NCBI RefSeq assembly: GCF_040719145.1
Contig: NZ_JBFDUZ010000001.1
Coordinates: 3,100,001 to 3,164,000, forward strand
Direction of reading: 5' to 3'
Length of the DNA: 64,000 nt
DNA from: Paenibacillus sp. JQZ6Y-1
Lineage (GTDB): Bacteria > Bacillota > Bacilli > Paenibacillales > Paenibacillaceae
Shown here: piece by piece, positions 27,268-35,109 of the stretch
How the letters are laid out: every line of letters begins with the position of its first letter
Position numbering within the stretch: position 1 is the first letter of the stretch
The notes under the pieces: generated by a model
Told to the model about the DNA's origin: nothing
Database searches by the model: none
Seen by the model: only the letters and a program-made list of their open reading frames with translations
Made by a program: the position numbers and the translations under genes

Positions 27268-27409
27268 TTGGTAATCCAGTTTCTACTATACCGATGGAAT
27301 ACAATCTGAGAGTCGATACAACTATTATGGTTCTTTGCTAGATTTGAACAACTGCGCTTGTCTTTATACATTCAATTAAGAATTGTCATCAGCACAATAA
27401 AATCCCTCG

Positions 27410-27443
27410 CAAAAAAGCCTTCAATCTCTATGGATTGAAGGCT
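27410..27443 (-). terminator. Terminator of deoR
   Basis: AGCCTTCAATC / GATTGAAGGCT with a short loop and six T on the minus strand, about 160 bp past the deoR stop. It isolates deoR from the RHS island transcriptionally. Confidence 0.85.
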
Positions 27444-27601
27444 ACTCTCATTCGATAATTTGCATTTTATAGGCATTTTCATATTAACTCAAAACTCACA
27501 TCCACTACTATCTACTTATCCTATCCGCTTAACATACAATTCAATATTCACCCATAAAGCGAGCGAATACACAGCTAGCAACATAAATAAAGTAAACTCC
27601 C

Positions 27602-28549
27602 CTACTCCGCCAATAACGCCTGCGCCGTAAACTGATCCGTCACCAAGATATTCGCATATCTCCCCACCAGTGCCGCGCGAATAGCATCGATCTTCCGCTG
27701 TCCGCCTGCTACCAGAATCGACTTCTCCTTTTTGCGCAAATCGGGCAAATCAATACCTACGGTGCGATCATTAATTGCTGGGCTACATATGTCACCGCTG
27801 GCATCGAAGAAACGGGAGCAAATATCCCCTGCACCAGTACGTTGCAGCAACTTCTGCTCCTCTGCGTTAAAATATCCCAACTGAAACAGCAACGCATCCT
27901 GCTTTACCGTCCCCACGGTAAACATCGCAATATTCGCCTGTCGTCCCAGCTCAATAATCCGCTGGATATGCCGATCCTCTTCGACCATACGCTTTACTTC
28001 AATACTGTCGAAAATAACAGGCAACGGCAAATAGCGTGCGCTCGTGTGAAAAGCTTCTGCAAACAGATTTACCGTTTCAGCCGCATATGTATTAATATGC
28101 GAATGGCTAACGCCGCCTTTAAGCTGCACGACCTCCACCCCGCGTACTTGCTTTTGCTCCAATTGACGCGCTACGGAATACATGGTACGTCCCCATGTCA
28201 CACCAATAATGTCGCTATCCTGTACGGTTTCATGCAAATAATCCGCGGCACGCTTACTAATATGCTTTTGAATTTCTTTATATTCATTGACTGGTGCATA
28301 ACATACATGCACGGTGTCGAGAGCAAATTGCTGACGCAATTGTTCGCCGAGTGCATCCAGATCCTCTAACGGGTCCACAATCTCGATGCGGACATAGCCC
28401 TTCTCCTTTGCCTGCTGAAGGAGGCGTGATACGGTCGGTCGGGAAACGCCGAGTTTGGTGGCGATCTCCTGCTGGCTGTAATCCGACAGGTAATACAGCC
28501 GGGCGGCTTCGACGCTGAGGCGCTGCTTGTCATTATCCATGCTGTTCAT
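27602..28549 (-). CDS. deoR: Deoxyribonucleoside regulator DeoR (SorC family)
   Basis: A 315-residue repressor closely resembling B. subtilis DeoR in the text visible: LSVEAARLYYLSDYSQQEIA, SRPTVSRLLQQAKEKGYVRI (helix-turn-helix), VEVVQLKGGVSHS and INTYAAETVNLFAEAF in the sugar-phosphate domain, and AINDRTVGIDLPDLR near the end. In B. subtilis it represses dra-nupC-pdp and is released by deoxyribose-5-phosphate. The ATG at 28549 has GGAG upstream. Here the deoC promoter carries the matching operator but lies 19 kb away, across the toxin island, with both genes still on the same strand. Confidence 0.93.
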   Translation of the reverse strand: MNSMDNDKQRLSVEAARLYYLSDYSQQEIATKLGVSRPTVSRLLQQAKEKGYVRIEIVDPLEDLDALGEQLRQQFALDTVHVCYAPVNEYKEIQKHISKRAADYLHETVQDSDIIGVTWGRTMYSVARQLEQKQVRGVEVVQLKGGVSHSHINTYAAETVNLFAEAFHTSARYLPLPVIFDSIEVKRMVEEDRHIQRIIELGRQANIAMFTVGTVKQDALLFQLGYFNAEEQKLLQRTGAGDICSRFFDASGDICSPAINDRTVGIDLPDLRKKEKSILVAGGQRKIDAIRAALVGRYANILVTDQFTAQALLAE

Positions 28550-28811
28550 CCCACATCTCCATTAGTATGGGGAGCATCTGCCATACCGACAATCTCCCTT
28601 GCTATGATGATTATACATTTTTCCGATTCAAAATACGATGACATGCCATTTTCGATTTTGTGCTATTCCATGAATATATGAAATTTTTGGTAATAAAATG
28701 TTAAAAACGTTTGTTTTGCCTAAAATAGGGTATTGGTTGTGTATGCTTCGAATGATGTACATAGATCAATTATGTGCGGAGCTATATTCCAAAACTACTG
28801 GAGGTATGATT

Positions 28812-29711
28812 ATGTTTACACGTCTTGACCAGATTATGATCCAAATTCCCGATGTGGACCGTCCTGATCCAGATGCAGCAGCAGCGGTACAGGAACTGCT
28901 GGGTGGTAAATTTGGCGAAATGTCGACTCTGAACAACTATCTTTTCCAGTCGTTTAACTTCCGCAACAAGTCCAAGCTGAAACCGTTCTATGATCTCGTA
29001 ACGAGCATCACGGCGGAGGAGCTTGGACACGTGGAACTCGTCGCGCATGGCATCAACAAGATCCAAGCCGGTTCCACCACATACAAAGAACCGGACGATA
29101 CACCGCTCGGTTCGGTCAAAAATGTACGACTCAGTTATCCATATCTCGCCGGTGCGCAGGGCGCAATGCCACGCGATTCGATGGGACGTCCGTGGACGGG
29201 TGACAATGTGTTTAACAGCGGCAATCTAGTAGAAGATTTACTGCATAACTTCTTCCTAGAATGTGGTGCGAGAACGCATAAGATGAAGGTATATGAAATG
29301 ACGGATCATCCGGCAGCTCGTGAAGTAGTCGGCTTCCTGCTTGTTCGCGGCGGCGTGCATGTGGTCGCTTATGCGAAAGCATTGGAAATCGCCACAGGTG
29401 TGGATGTGACCAAGCTTGTACCTGTGCCTTCGCTTAGCAATAAGTCGTTTAACGAAGCACGTAAATACGAGGAAAAAGGTGTGCATACGAAGTTGTATAC
29501 ACACAGTACAGAAGATTTTAAAGCGATTGGCGAGATCTGGAAAGGTACGCATCCAGAGGATGGACTGCCGCTTGAAGTCATTCATGGTTTCCCTGAAGGC
29601 GTACCTGTACCCGAATATCCGGAAGTTGAGGAAGAATTTGCTCCGGGCATTTCGCAGGAAGATTTTGCAGCAATTGCTAAACGTCTGAAAGAGAACGGCA
29701 ATATCCGTTAA
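28812..29711 (+). CDS. Manganese catalase
   Basis: A 299-residue di-manganese catalase that removes hydrogen peroxide. The start at 28812 gives MFTRLDQIMIQIP, the usual N-terminus, with GGAGG 7 nt upstream. A longer frame exists but does not resemble the family. All five expected metal ligands can be placed: Glu in GEMSTLNNYLFQ, Glu and His in EELGHVEL, Glu in FFLECGARTH and His in RGGVHVVAYAKALE. It stands alone with its own terminator. In many spore formers such catalases are spore-coat (CotJC-like) or cytoplasmic; which applies is unclear. Confidence 0.92.
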   Translation: MFTRLDQIMIQIPDVDRPDPDAAAAVQELLGGKFGEMSTLNNYLFQSFNFRNKSKLKPFYDLVTSITAEELGHVELVAHGINKIQAGSTTYKEPDDTPLGSVKNVRLSYPYLAGAQGAMPRDSMGRPWTGDNVFNSGNLVEDLLHNFFLECGARTHKMKVYEMTDHPAAREVVGFLLVRGGVHVVAYAKALEIATGVDVTKLVPVPSLSNKSFNEARKYEEKGVHTKLYTHSTEDFKAIGEIWKGTHPEDGLPLEVIHGFPEGVPVPEYPEVEEEFAPGISQEDFAAIAKRLKENGNIR

Positions 29712-29752
29712 GTTGCCCTAATCCTTTGTTCTATCTAGCTATCTTGCATGAG

Positions 29753-29790
29753 GGTTCGTGTTCATCGTAACGAACACGAGCCTTTTTTTT
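29753..29790 (+). terminator. Terminator of the Mn catalase gene
   Basis: GGTTCGTGTTC / GAACACGAGCC followed by eight T. The remaining gap to 30017 shows only AT-rich sequence, which should contain the promoter of the GlsB-like gene. Confidence 0.9.
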
Positions 29791-30016
29791 AGTCCAATTA
29801 TTAGAGGTTTCGACTAAAAAAACAAAGCCATCTATTTATTAAATTTTTAGCATAATGTTTAAATTGGTTATAGCTGGTTAATTAATAAACGACGACGGAT
29901 TGTTGAATATTTTTCCTACTCTGCCGGAACGTATAACATGGCCATCGGGTATGAGTAGCAAATATATTCAACTCTCTTAACTAAGATATTGACTTTAAAT
30001 TCAGGAGGCGAATGAT

Positions 30017-30277
30017 ATGTTAGGATGGTTATGGGCATTAATCGTTGGGGGTATTATTGGTTGGATCGCAGGTATGATCGTAGGACGCGATATTCCGGGC
30101 GGTATCATCGGTAACATCATCGCTGGTTTCATCGGTGGATGGCTGGGTAACATGCTGCTGGGTCAATGGGGTCCAGAAGTTGGCGGTTTCTACTTGATTC
30201 AAGCGATTATCGGTGCGGTAATCCTCGTATTCGTAGTAAGTCTGGTTATGCGTTCGATGCGTAGAACCCGTAGCTAA
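30017..30277 (+). CDS. GlsB/YeaQ/YmgE-family stress membrane protein
   Basis: An 86-residue protein with three predicted membrane helices and the Gly-rich family pattern (LGWLWALIVGGIIGWIAGMI; GGIIGNIIAGFIGGWLGNML), ending in a basic tail MRSMRRTRS. It follows AGGAGG 9 nt before the ATG. The family is induced under general stress and anchors Asp23 in staphylococci; its role here is unknown. Single-gene transcript, with a terminator downstream. Confidence 0.9.
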   Translation: MLGWLWALIVGGIIGWIAGMIVGRDIPGGIIGNIIAGFIGGWLGNMLLGQWGPEVGGFYLIQAIIGAVILVFVVSLVMRSMRRTRS

Positions 30278-30372
30278 TTACGAGACACTGCATATTATAT
30301 TAAGACCAATCGAACCTATGAACAGCTTATACCCTTCTTCTCAGCACACTGATTCATAGTGTTCCTTATACA

Positions 30373-30408
30373 AAGACCTGCTTCCTTGCGAAGTGGGTCT
30401 TTTGTTTT
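30373..30408 (+). terminator. Terminator of the GlsB-like gene
   Basis: AAGACCTGCTTC pairs with GAAGTGGGTCTT (two G-U pairs), followed by TTTGTTTTG. Confidence 0.7.
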
Positions 30409-30558
30409 GATGGAGGTTTTTACCCAAATCGAAATATATTTTGAAACGAATTTGGTCGTCTGTGGATGAGACGGGTAATAGTAGTACATAGGTATGCAAG
30501 ACTGACTACGTATAGCCATCAACATTATATAAATACACAGAGACAAAGGATGGGTTGT

Positions 30559-31653
30559 ATGAGATTAAACTGGATCTGGGATTGGGCAGTAGAATGGTAC
30601 TACAATATACGCTGGATTGATCTGCTCGTATCACTTGTTATTTTGGCGCTGTTTCTGGGCTTCCGCAAGTTGTTTACACGATATTTGTTTGCGTTTGTGA
30701 TCGGACGGTTTAAGAACCATCCAGCGCTTATTCGCTGGGCACAGGCGTTTGAGAAGCCGCTACAATACTTTTTTATCTTAATCGGCACGTATTTGTCGCT
30801 ACGCTACTTTATGCATGAGCAATGGAGCTTTGTAGTGGATGTGAATCGGTTTTATCGCAGTATGAGCGTCGCACTGCTCGGCTGGGGATTGTACAATGTG
30901 TCTGCCTCCTCCTCCCTACTGCTAGAAGGCGCGGGCAAGCGCTTTGGATTGGACGCGTCCAGTATGATTATTCCGTTTTTGTCCAAAGTGATTCGGTTTA
31001 TCGTCATTCTACTTGTCATTACGATTATTGGCGCAGAGTGGGGATTCAGCATTAACGGTGTTGTAGCTGGGATGGGTCTTGGCAGTCTGGCGATTGCGCT
31101 GGCTGCTCAGGAATCGCTTAGCAATATTATTGCCGGGATTATTATCATTCTGGAAAAGCCATTCTCCAAGGGCGATTGGATCTCTACACCGGATATCGAA
31201 GGCATTGTAGAGGATATTACATTCCGTAGCTCCAAAATCCGTACCTTTACTGATGCGCTGGTCATTGTACCTAATTCTAAGCTTGCTGCATCTGCGATTA
31301 CGAATGGCAGTCAGATGGGCAAGCGCAAAATCTTCTTTAATATTAAAGTATCGCTGTATACGCCGGGCGACCGGATTGAGAAGGTAGTTGCTCGTTTGAC
31401 CGAATATTTGGAGCATGACGAGTCGATTGCACCGGGCAGTGTCATGGTCAAGTTTAATGAGTTTTATGAAAGCAGTCTGGGAATTATGGTACAGTGCTTT
31501 ACCAAATCTCCGGCATGGGGCGACAATCTGATGTACCGTCAGCAGCTCAATCTGTATGTGATGCAGGTGCTGGAAGAGGAAGGTGTGAAGCTAGCATTTC
31601 CGACGCAGCGCGTACTGGTACAAGACCCGGAGATGGAAGCGCAGAAAGCGTAA
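30559..31653 (+). CDS. Small-conductance mechanosensitive channel, MscS family
   Basis: A 364-residue membrane protein. Start chosen at the ATG at 30559 (MRLNWIWDWAVEWYY), with AAGGA 8 nt upstream; a frame open to 30466 lacks a site. Several N-terminal helices are followed by the pore-lining helix (NGVVAGMGLGSLAIALAAQE, then SLSNIIAGIIIILEKPFSKG), and a β-domain (GDWISTPDIEGIVEDITFRS). These are the MscS signature and the cytoplasmic vestibule. It releases osmolytes on hypo-osmotic shock. Monocistronic. Confidence 0.93.
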   Translation: MRLNWIWDWAVEWYYNIRWIDLLVSLVILALFLGFRKLFTRYLFAFVIGRFKNHPALIRWAQAFEKPLQYFFILIGTYLSLRYFMHEQWSFVVDVNRFYRSMSVALLGWGLYNVSASSSLLLEGAGKRFGLDASSMIIPFLSKVIRFIVILLVITIIGAEWGFSINGVVAGMGLGSLAIALAAQESLSNIIAGIIIILEKPFSKGDWISTPDIEGIVEDITFRSSKIRTFTDALVIVPNSKLAASAITNGSQMGKRKIFFNIKVSLYTPGDRIEKVVARLTEYLEHDESIAPGSVMVKFNEFYESSLGIMVQCFTKSPAWGDNLMYRQQLNLYVMQVLEEEGVKLAFPTQRVLVQDPEMEAQKA

Positions 31654-31817
31654 GGAGATCATAGAGCATAGGGCGAATCGAGGGCGTTCTATTTTGCAAA
31701 GATTCATTTATGAGATTCGTCCTTATCGAAACGAATACACACTTCAGTAATTCTGACTACTCAGATTAGTAATTCTGATTCCTTTGAATAGAGATGTATC
31801 ATAGAGCGATAAACAAT

Positions 31818-31865
31818 AAAAAGAGCCGATCCGCTGTATACATACGCGTAGATCGGCTCTTTTTG
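31818..31865. terminator. Bidirectional terminator between convergent genes
   Basis: AAAAAGAGCCGATC / GATCGGCTCTTTTT serves the channel gene (+) and the esterase gene (-). No other feature was seen in 31654-32018. Confidence 0.9.
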
Positions 31866-32018
31866 ATATGAATAGCTTTCGTACCATCTTCCTATAGGAC
31901 GATAGGAGACTTCCTATATGGATTCATTTCTTTTATCTTTTTGAATGAGATAGTGTGCTTTCACCTATAGCGCTTTGAGATTCATTAAAAGAACGCTTTC
32001 AACAGAAGTGATACGAGA

Positions 32019-32822
32019 TCAGTCTTTCGCTTGCTTCTTCAAGGGTAGCCATTCTAGCACGCGTTGGATTTTGTTATCCCAGTATCCCCACTCATGCTCC
32101 CCCGGCTCCTCTTCGTACGTCAGCTCTAGCCCCAGCTTGTTCACATGATCACGGAAACGTACATTGCCTTCGTACAGGAAATCCTCGGTTCCGCAGCACT
32201 GATATAACGCTGGTACATGCGTTGCCTTCTCATCTGCTAATTGTTCCGCCAGATAAAAGAGATCGTTAACCGTACCTGTGGACTGTTTTAATGAACCAAA
32301 GATACGCTGAATCTCACCCAGCGATGCGGGATCATTCTCACGTACATTAAACATAAATTCAAGCTCGGTCACGCCTGATAGACTAGCTGCGGCTGCATAA
32401 CGCTCTGGCTTGCTCATACCAAGCTTCAGCGCACCATACCCCCCCATAGATAGCCCTGCAACAAATCGGTCTTCTCGGCGTGTAGACAGCGGGAAGAACG
32501 ACTCTGCCAGCTGTGGCAGCTCTTCGGAGATAAAGGTATAGTATTGTCCACCCTCCTCCATATCGGTGTAAAAGCTGCGGTGCGCATTCGGCATCACAAC
32601 TGCCAGTCCATATGCCGCCGCATACCGCTCAATGGATGTACGACGCAACCAGATCGAATGATCATCGGATAGACCATGCAGCAAATACAGTGTCGGATGC
32701 TTGCCATCTCCTGCCTTGCCCTCCATACCAATCTGGGTACGAGTTTGCTGAGGAAGAATGACGGTCATTGAAGTGGACAAACCAAGTACATCGGAATAAA
32801 AGTCGCATTGAATCAGTGCCAT
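32019..32822 (-). CDS. Esterase D / tributyrin-esterase-type α/β hydrolase
   Basis: A 267-residue cytoplasmic esterase. Landmarks are [20 protein letters not shown] (oxyanion region), [14 protein letters not shown] (nucleophile Ser in GLSMGG), [12 protein letters not shown] (Asp) and [13 protein letters not shown] (His). This is the pattern of EstA/tributyrin esterases acting on short-chain esters and of related acetyl-xylan or formylglutathione hydrolases. Substrate cannot be told. The ATG follows AAGGAGGC. Confidence 0.88.
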   Translation of the reverse strand: MALIQCDFYSDVLGLSTSMTVILPQQTRTQIGMEGKAGDGKHPTLYLLHGLSDDHSIWLRRTSIERYAAAYGLAVVMPNAHRSFYTDMEEGGQYYTFISEELPQLAESFFPLSTRREDRFVAGLSMGGYGALKLGMSKPERYAAAASLSGVTELEFMFNVRENDPASLGEIQRIFGSLKQSTGTVNDLFYLAEQLADEKATHVPALYQCCGTEDFLYEGNVRFRDHVNKLGLELTYEEEPGEHEWGYWDNKIQRVLEWLPLKKQAKD

Positions 32823-33086
32823 GATGTAGCCTCCTTAGGATCAGTTCCTTTTTATCATAATAAAAAAGGACCCCTGTCTGCAAAGACAGTTGCCCATTAT
32901 GTAAGCTTTTCCTCGGAACATAGATCATATATATCGTTCCGTATCGGGTATAACGTTATTTATGCACGTAGAACATATTGTTCGCTGCTATATACATGAA
33001 GTGATAGATGCTTATCTACAAGGATATAGTCATCATGAATCCGCTTTGGATTCTTCATCATTAGTAATCACATCATCATTTTAATA

Positions 33087-33269
33087 TTAGCGTCTACGAG
33101 GACCTGTGATACCTGTGCTGCCTGCCATTTGTGCGTTCAGCAGTTCTTGGAAACTTTGTCCGTTACCACTCGCATCCGATTTGGTTGCTGTCACAGTTGC
33201 CTGTGGTCTGAATTGTTGGTGGTTGTATGGTGTCATGTGATATACGCTCAAGTTGATGTTCATATTCAT
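33087..33269 (-). CDS. Small hypothetical protein
   Basis: A 60-residue hydrophilic protein (MNMNINLSVYHMTPYNHQQF; GNGQSFQELLNAQMAGSTGI; ends TGPRRR). AGGAAG precedes the ATG by about 9 nt. Composition suggests an extended or disordered chain with one helix around QSFQELLNAQ. Family not recognised; proteins of this kind are often conserved within Paenibacillus. Confidence 0.5.
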   Translation of the reverse strand: MNMNINLSVYHMTPYNHQQFRPQATVTATKSDASGNGQSFQELLNAQMAGSTGITGPRRR

Positions 33270-33451
33270 TCACGCTTCCTCTCGTCATGTAAAGTGGTGT
33301 TGCCTGATGTATGTTTGGCTTCCTAGGAATTCCTATGTGTAGTTCCTACAAATGTAATTAAGTTAATATAGTTATACCCCCAAATCTTCCTATTGAAAAT
33401 ACCTAAAATACATATTCTGGTGTTTTTTCTATAAATGAATCGATAGACCTG

Positions 33452-33620
33452 TTTTGTCGAATTTGCTTTGACTTTTTCGCATAGTTTTTGTCGACAAAAA
33501 CTAGGTTTATGTACCCTAACTTTGTCGACAAATACGAAAAAAGGGCATATGCCGTAAGACTGATTCATATTTACATGGTTTTAAATTAAAAGTATCATTA
33601 GTGCAACCTTCTTTGTCGCA
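33452..33620. promoter_or_regulatory. Cluster of TTTGTCGAA-like sites upstream of the SLH gene
   Basis: TTTGTCGAA (33453-33461) matches the Spo0A-box consensus exactly. Two perfect palindromes, GTTTTTGTCGACAAAAAC (33484-33501) and TTTGTCGACAAA (33521-33532), each hold one-mismatch boxes on both strands, and TTTGTCGCA occurs at 33612. All lie 56-224 bp before the SLH gene. Spo0A, AbrB or another palindrome-binding regulator is possible. No clear -35/-10 was picked in 33270-33675. Confidence 0.45.
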
Positions 33621-33675
33621 TGCGCGTCAGTAGGAATAAGAAGGCTCACACTTATGAATAGGAAAGGGGATCAAT

Positions 33676-34392
33676 ATGAAGCAAAAATGGACAGCCATCG
33701 CTGCTGCTTCCGTACTTACGTTCGCATTAAGTACGCAGGCAATAGCAGCAACCAGCAGTTTCACCGACTTGAATAATGTAGAGGGTAAAGACAAGATTGA
33801 GTCTTTACAGGAGCGTGGCTATATTAGCGGCGTAACAGCAACTCAGTTCAAGCCGAACCAGACCATCACCTCTTCACAAGGTGTGCAAATGCTTGTGAAT
33901 AGCTTCAATCTCAGCCTTGACGATTACAAATTCATCAAAGCACCCAAAGCAAGCGATTCCTATACAAAGGTGAAAGATGGGGTATGGTACTCTGATGCCT
34001 TTATCGTTGCATCCGTTAACGGATTGGAAGTACCACGCGCTATCGATCCATCTGGCAAGCTCACACGTGAGCAGTTTACCAACTTTACCGTTGCTGCTAT
34101 GCAAAAGGCTGGCAATCTACCACAGATCAACGTGAAGCCTGTAACGATCAAAGATGAGAGTAAGATCACCGCTGACTATCAGGGAGCGATTCAGCGTTCA
34201 CTGGCATGGGATGTGACGGAGCTGGATGACAGCGGTAATTTTGATCCTAAGCAGCCGATTACGCGTGCAGAAGCAGCGGTCATGATCTACAATGCGCTGC
34301 AATATTTGCAGGAGCATCCCGAATTGAGTAATCAAGCAACAGATAATACGGGTATGACTCCTTCGGACGATGCGGTTGAAGGCGAAAGCTGA
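33676..34392 (+). CDS. Secreted S-layer-homology (SLH) domain protein
   Basis: A 238-residue exported protein with a signal peptide (MKQKWTAIAAASVLTFALST...AIAA). SLH-type segments follow: SFTDLNNVEGKDKIESLQER with GYISGVTATQFKPNQTITSS, a middle segment (VWYSDAFIVASVNGLEV...LTREQFTNFTVAAM), and a C-terminal one (ITRAEAAVMIYNALQYL). SLH repeats bind pyruvylated secondary cell-wall polymer. There is no other domain, so it may be a wall-bound accessory protein. AAAGGGG precedes the ATG. The acidic C-terminus (DDAVEGES) is unstructured. Confidence 0.88.
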   Translation: MKQKWTAIAAASVLTFALSTQAIAATSSFTDLNNVEGKDKIESLQERGYISGVTATQFKPNQTITSSQGVQMLVNSFNLSLDDYKFIKAPKASDSYTKVKDGVWYSDAFIVASVNGLEVPRAIDPSGKLTREQFTNFTVAAMQKAGNLPQINVKPVTIKDESKITADYQGAIQRSLAWDVTELDDSGNFDPKQPITRAEAAVMIYNALQYLQEHPELSNQATDNTGMTPSDDAVEGES

Positions 34393-34433
34393 GTCCTGAT
34401 TCTCATGAATTATGTTGGAATGTAAATAAAAAG

Positions 34434-34495
34434 AAAAAGACCTTGCGACGACACTAGGAATCCAAACGATTCGATGTGTCAGCAAGGTCTTTTTT
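34434..34495. terminator. Bidirectional terminator between SLH gene and GNAT gene
   Basis: AAAAAGACCTTGC / GCAAGGTCTTTTT with a secondary GACAC/GTGTC stem inside. Confidence 0.85.
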
Positions 34496-34521
34496 GTTCC
34501 ATTCAGTTTGCACTCTACCCT

Positions 34522-35082
34522 CTATTGATTGGCGCGCGCTTCCCATTCTTCACGCAGCATTCCCATCCGAATAGAATCGTAATATACACCATTATAGAGG
34601 CGGCATTTACGTAAACGCGCTTCCATGGTCATTCCTAGCTTATAGCCAACCTGTACCATGCGATCATTTCCTGACCATGTAGTATACCCTACACGTACGA
34701 GCGGCAGAATCGTAAATAAATGACCGATCCACAATCGCAATGCCTTCGTGCCATAACCGCCATTCCAGTAGGCAGGATCGAAAATAACAATCCCCATCTC
34801 CAGCCACCATGACGGCTGATGCTCCCAATAATAGCTCACCATACCGATGACATTGCCATCAACCTCAATCACCCAACGAGCATCATTGTCGATCCAGCTC
34901 TCCTGCTGCTTTTCGATAAATTGCTCATATGTGAGCGGCACATGCTCATAATAAGGCGCATCCCACTTTTTCCATTCTGGCGCAGCTTCTTCATAAGCAA
35001 GCCGCCATAGCGTTTTGGAATCAGTTTGCACTGCCGGGCGAATCGTAATAGGACCATCCTGATACGATGTTACTTCTTTCAT
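34522..35082 (-). CDS. GNAT-family N-acetyltransferase (RimJ/RimL type)
   Basis: A 186-residue acetyltransferase. The acetyl-CoA fold is visible: PITIRPAVQTDSKTLWRLAY, RWVIEVDGNVIGMVSYYW, WLEMGIVIFDPAYWNGGYGT (pyrophosphate loop NGGYGTKAL) and KLGMTMEARLRKCRLYNGVY at the C-terminus. This layout fits RimL-like enzymes acetylating protein N-termini or small amines. The substrate is unknown. It follows the S9 peptidase by 27 bp and is probably cotranscribed with it. Confidence 0.88.
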   Translation of the reverse strand: MKEVTSYQDGPITIRPAVQTDSKTLWRLAYEEAAPEWKKWDAPYYEHVPLTYEQFIEKQQESWIDNDARWVIEVDGNVIGMVSYYWEHQPSWWLEMGIVIFDPAYWNGGYGTKALRLWIGHLFTILPLVRVGYTTWSGNDRMVQVGYKLGMTMEARLRKCRLYNGVYYDSIRMGMLREEWEARANQ

Positions 35083-35109
35083 TCTATCATCTCCATCTGA
35101 ATAGATTGC

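Noticed and set aside
29915..29960. GGGTAT reminiscent of a sigma-B -10 before the GlsB-like gene
   Set aside because: No GTTTAA-like -35 at 12-15 nt spacing, and sigma-B is not expected in Paenibacillus.
33323..33568. 81-codon minus ORF over the palindrome cluster
   Set aside because: No ribosome site, low-complexity text, and the DNA is better explained as regulatory.
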